Assembly: GCA_900554955.1 (NCBI GenBank)
Contig: USJH01000032.1
Location: 1 to 9,332, forward strand
Length of the DNA: 9,332 bases
From: an uncultured Clostridia bacterium
GTDB lineage: Bacteria; Bacillota; Clostridia; Christensenellales; UBA1242
Reading direction: 5' to 3'
Shown: positions 7,741-9,332 of the stretch, in pieces
How positions within the stretch are numbered: position 1 is the first letter of the stretch
How the letters are laid out: each line of letters starts with the position of its first letter
Notes under the pieces: generated by a model
Told to the model about the DNA's origin: nothing
Seen by the model: only the letters and a program-made list of their open reading frames with translations
The model's database searches: none
Position numbers and translations under genes: made by a program

Positions 7741-7816
7741 CATTGTTTAAGGGACTTTCACCCTACGGGTTCAAAACCTGTCGATTCCTGACCGAACACT
7801 TTCGTGTTCTACCGGC
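7741..7816. other. Unexplained structured element: three hairpins, one tRNA T-arm-like
   Basis: This non-coding stretch between the nuclease stop and the terminator holds three consecutive stem-loops. The first is AGGG/CCCT with a seven-base loop (7750-7764). The second is ACGGG-TTCAAAA-CCTGT (7765-7781), with the exact geometry and loop start of a tRNA T-arm when read on the plus strand. The third is GAACAC/GTGTTC (7794-7809), whose loop reads GAAA, a GNRA tetraloop, on the minus strand. It shares TTGTTTAAGGG and GGGTTCAA, in the same order, with the adjacent tRNA-Leu. It may be a decayed tRNA or integration scar on the plus strand, or a 3' structured RNA of the nuclease transcript on the minus strand. 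I do not recognise a named RNA family. Confidence 0.45.
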
Positions 7817-7836
7817 TTTGGCTAAAAAATGTTTTT

Positions 7837-9060
7837 TCAGCATTTTGATTTTATCTTTTTCAATCTTTGAATAAATCTATATGCCATATCTTCATAATAA
7901 TCAACACTTCTGTCTTTGGTATGTTTATACAATGAATTTACAAAATCATCATAATATTTATCTTCTATATTTTGCTTTTTGAAAAAATCATACAATTCAC
8001 TATATTTAATTTTAACATAAAACTGACTTCCACTATATTGCGAAATATCAACACGACTATAATTAGGAAGAAAAATGAAATAGTAAGAATTCATCTCACC
8101 CTTCCCTTTTTCAATGATATTATAATATTTAAGCAATTGAGATTGAATCAAGCCATTTTCACTAAAATCATGTCTTTCCGAAACACCATTAATTCCTGAT
8201 TTAATTTTATTTTCAATTACAATAATATTCTTTTTATCACTAATTAAAAGGTCAATATTGTCTTTTTCTCTGTCAATCGAAATATTTCCACTTAAATTAA
8301 CACCAAGAACCTTTTTGGAAAAGTTTATCAACAATTCAGGATAATTAACAAAAAAATACCTGAACATATTCGAAAAAACAAGTTCATCACCTTCTTTCTT
8401 GATAAGATTTAAAAAATTGAAATGCTTATCAATAATAACGTTTGAATCCACCTTGTTTTTTCTATTCAAATCCCACAAGTCTTTATTTTCCATTAATGAT
8501 TCAATTACAGAAAACGAATTGGGATTTTTTACAGAATCAATATAAGAAATTAAAGATTGTCTTGGAAATCTTTTATCATTCAAATTAAAAGTTAAATTTT
8601 CGAAAATAAAACTCGAATTATCAATATCCGTGATAAAAATCGGCTGGTTAGGAATTAACAGTTTCTGTGACTTAAAAGTGATTGTCCCGTCAAGTTTACC
8701 CTTATAAATATCACTTAAACGAACACCGTCATATCTTATATCAAATTCTTTTTCAAATTTTGAAAGTTGCTCGCCAGTGCTTTTTAATTTTTGTTCTGTT
8801 GTCCAACCAGTTGGATAAACCAATTGTCCACCTTTACCAATTTTCGCTATTCCCAAAACTTCAAAACAGCCAGACTTTAACAACTTTGTTAAAACAACAC
8901 CTTCAACAGTATCGTCATATTTGTGATCTATATAGCCATAAGGATTCACATAAATATAATTATTACCATGGTCATCATGCAACAAATTAATAACTTCGCT
9001 TCCCATCTTATCGGTTAAATAAGCACCAGCATACATTCTGCAAATTACAAAAGACTTCAT
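7837..9060 (-). CDS. PD-(D/E)XK nuclease-superfamily protein with unrecognised N-terminal domain
   Basis: A 407-residue protein with no signal peptide or membrane segment. The C-terminal part (about 210-400) resembles the PDDEXK_4 group of restriction-endonuclease-fold nucleases: an upstream helix FSNMFRYFF (229-237), the core NIDLLI with catalytic candidate D270, then VIENKI with E283 and K285, and a following QSQLLKYYNII helix with Q308. The D-x12-ExK spacing is normal for this fold, so the site looks intact. Residues 1-170 start with FVICRMYAGAYL and a likely beta-rich stretch (35-75) that I cannot assign. I chose the ATG at 9060, which has AAGGAG seven bases upstream; a longer in-frame start at 9180 overlaps the upstream gene. 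It follows that gene by 10 bases and is probably cotranscribed. By eye it is more AT-rich than the genes at the left end of the window. A defence role is plausible but inferred; the fold also occurs in non-defence proteins. Confidence 0.75.
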   Translation of the reverse strand: MKSFVICRMYAGAYLTDKMGSEVINLLHDDHGNNYIYVNPYGYIDHKYDDTVEGVVLTKLLKSGCFEVLGIAKIGKGGQLVYPTGWTTEQKLKSTGEQLSKFEKEFDIRYDGVRLSDIYKGKLDGTITFKSQKLLIPNQPIFITDIDNSSFIFENLTFNLNDKRFPRQSLISYIDSVKNPNSFSVIESLMENKDLWDLNRKNKVDSNVIIDKHFNFLNLIKKEGDELVFSNMFRYFFVNYPELLINFSKKVLGVNLSGNISIDREKDNIDLLISDKKNIIVIENKIKSGINGVSERHDFSENGLIQSQLLKYYNIIEKGKGEMNSYYFIFLPNYSRVDISQYSGSQFYVKIKYSELYDFFKKQNIEDKYYDDFVNSLYKHTKDRSVDYYEDMAYRFIQRLKKIKSKC

Positions 9061-9070
9061 TTTTTTCTCC

Positions 9071-9332
9071 TTAGTTTTTAAACAAATATTTTTCAGGCAA
9101 ATCAACAAATACATCAAAATGTTGAGAAAAATAATGGTCAACATTCTCGATAATTTCAATTTTAACCATATCAGATTCATATTTAGAAATCAACGAAGCA
9201 AATTTAAATGAAGGGTCTTTATTCCCAAAAACAATAAATATTTTAGCAAATGTTCGCTCAAGTCCGTCAATAAATTGATTAAAATTAACCTGAATAACTG
9301 GGTTTATTGATAACACTTTTTTAATTGATTTA
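9071..9332 (-). CDS. Alpha/beta-hydrolase-like protein, C-terminal fragment (5' end outside window)
   Basis: The frame is open from the window edge to a TAA at 9073-9071, giving the last 86 residues of a protein whose start is not visible. A GTG at 9316 is in frame, but the reading frame continues upstream of it, so I treat the gene as partial. The segment KIFIVFGNKDPSF followed by VKIEIIENVDHYFSQHF and a final short helix fits the end of an alpha/beta hydrolase: the strand-loop with the catalytic aspartate (in GNKD), then the strand and loop with the catalytic histidine (in VDHYF). The nucleophile region lies outside. The stop codon is directly adjacent to the nuclease ribosome site, so the two genes look coupled. 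Substrate unknown. Confidence 0.65.
   Translation of the reverse strand, partial: KSIKKVLSINPVIQVNFNQFIDGLERTFAKIFIVFGNKDPSFKFASLISKYESDMVKIEIIENVDHYFSQHFDVFVDLPEKYLFKN

Noticed and set aside
7741..7790. A complete second tRNA gene
   Set aside because: The T-arm is good, but no matching 5' acceptor strand or D-arm exists upstream and no CCA follows; the distance to the preceding terminator is too short.
7741..7816. Group II intron start, suggested by GGTGAAAGTCC on the minus strand
   Set aside because: No GTGCG-type boundary, no domain V and no reverse transcriptase nearby; the match is too short to call an intron.
9061..9180. Longer start for the nuclease gene (40 extra residues)
   Set aside because: It would overlap the hydrolase-like frame for over 100 bases; the ATG at 9060 has AAGGAG directly upstream.

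Overview
The window looks like chromosomal DNA of a low-GC Bacillota, most likely an uncultured Clostridia-type gut lineage. It is AT-rich with strong AGGAG ribosome binding sites and TTGACA/TATAAT promoters. It carries the Gram-positive protein-arginine-phosphorylation operon (ctsR-mcsA-mcsB-clpC) with a CtsR operator. A LexA-type operator of the Bacillus/Clostridium form is also present. All protein genes lie on the minus strand; the only plus-strand gene is a tRNA. I cannot assign a species.

Layout, read in the direction of transcription (right to left). (1) 9332-7837: the 3' end of an alpha/beta-hydrolase-like gene, followed after 10 bases by a PD-(D/E)XK nuclease-like gene with an unrecognised N-terminal domain. 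This pair is the accessory-looking part and could be a defence module. (2) 7836-7708: a roughly 100-base non-coding stretch with three consecutive hairpins, one of them a textbook tRNA T-arm shape, then a hairpin terminator usable from both strands. (3) 7695-7611, plus strand: tRNA-Leu(AAG), with its own promoter. (4) 7467-4735: a large YfhO-family polytopic membrane protein. (5) 4712-4058: a near-perfect 30-base palindrome containing a LexA-like box and the -35 element of a SLOG-superfamily gene (YpsA/DUF1273-like). (6) 3995-1: a CtsR-box promoter and the ctsR-mcsA-mcsB-clpC operon, with clpC cut by the window edge after 686 codons.

How the genes work together: CtsR represses its own operon through the box lying between the -35 and -10. 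McsB, activated by McsA, phosphorylates arginines on damaged proteins and on CtsR, and ClpC (with ClpP, not in the window) degrades the tagged proteins. The genes are coupled tightly: a 1-base gap, a 4-base ATGA overlap and a 10-base gap. The SLOG gene upstream has a separate promoter that looks LexA-controlled, so two stress circuits (protein quality control and possibly SOS) sit side by side. The least explained parts are the hydrolase/nuclease pair with its structured 3' RNA next to a tRNA gene, and the LexA-like control of the SLOG gene.
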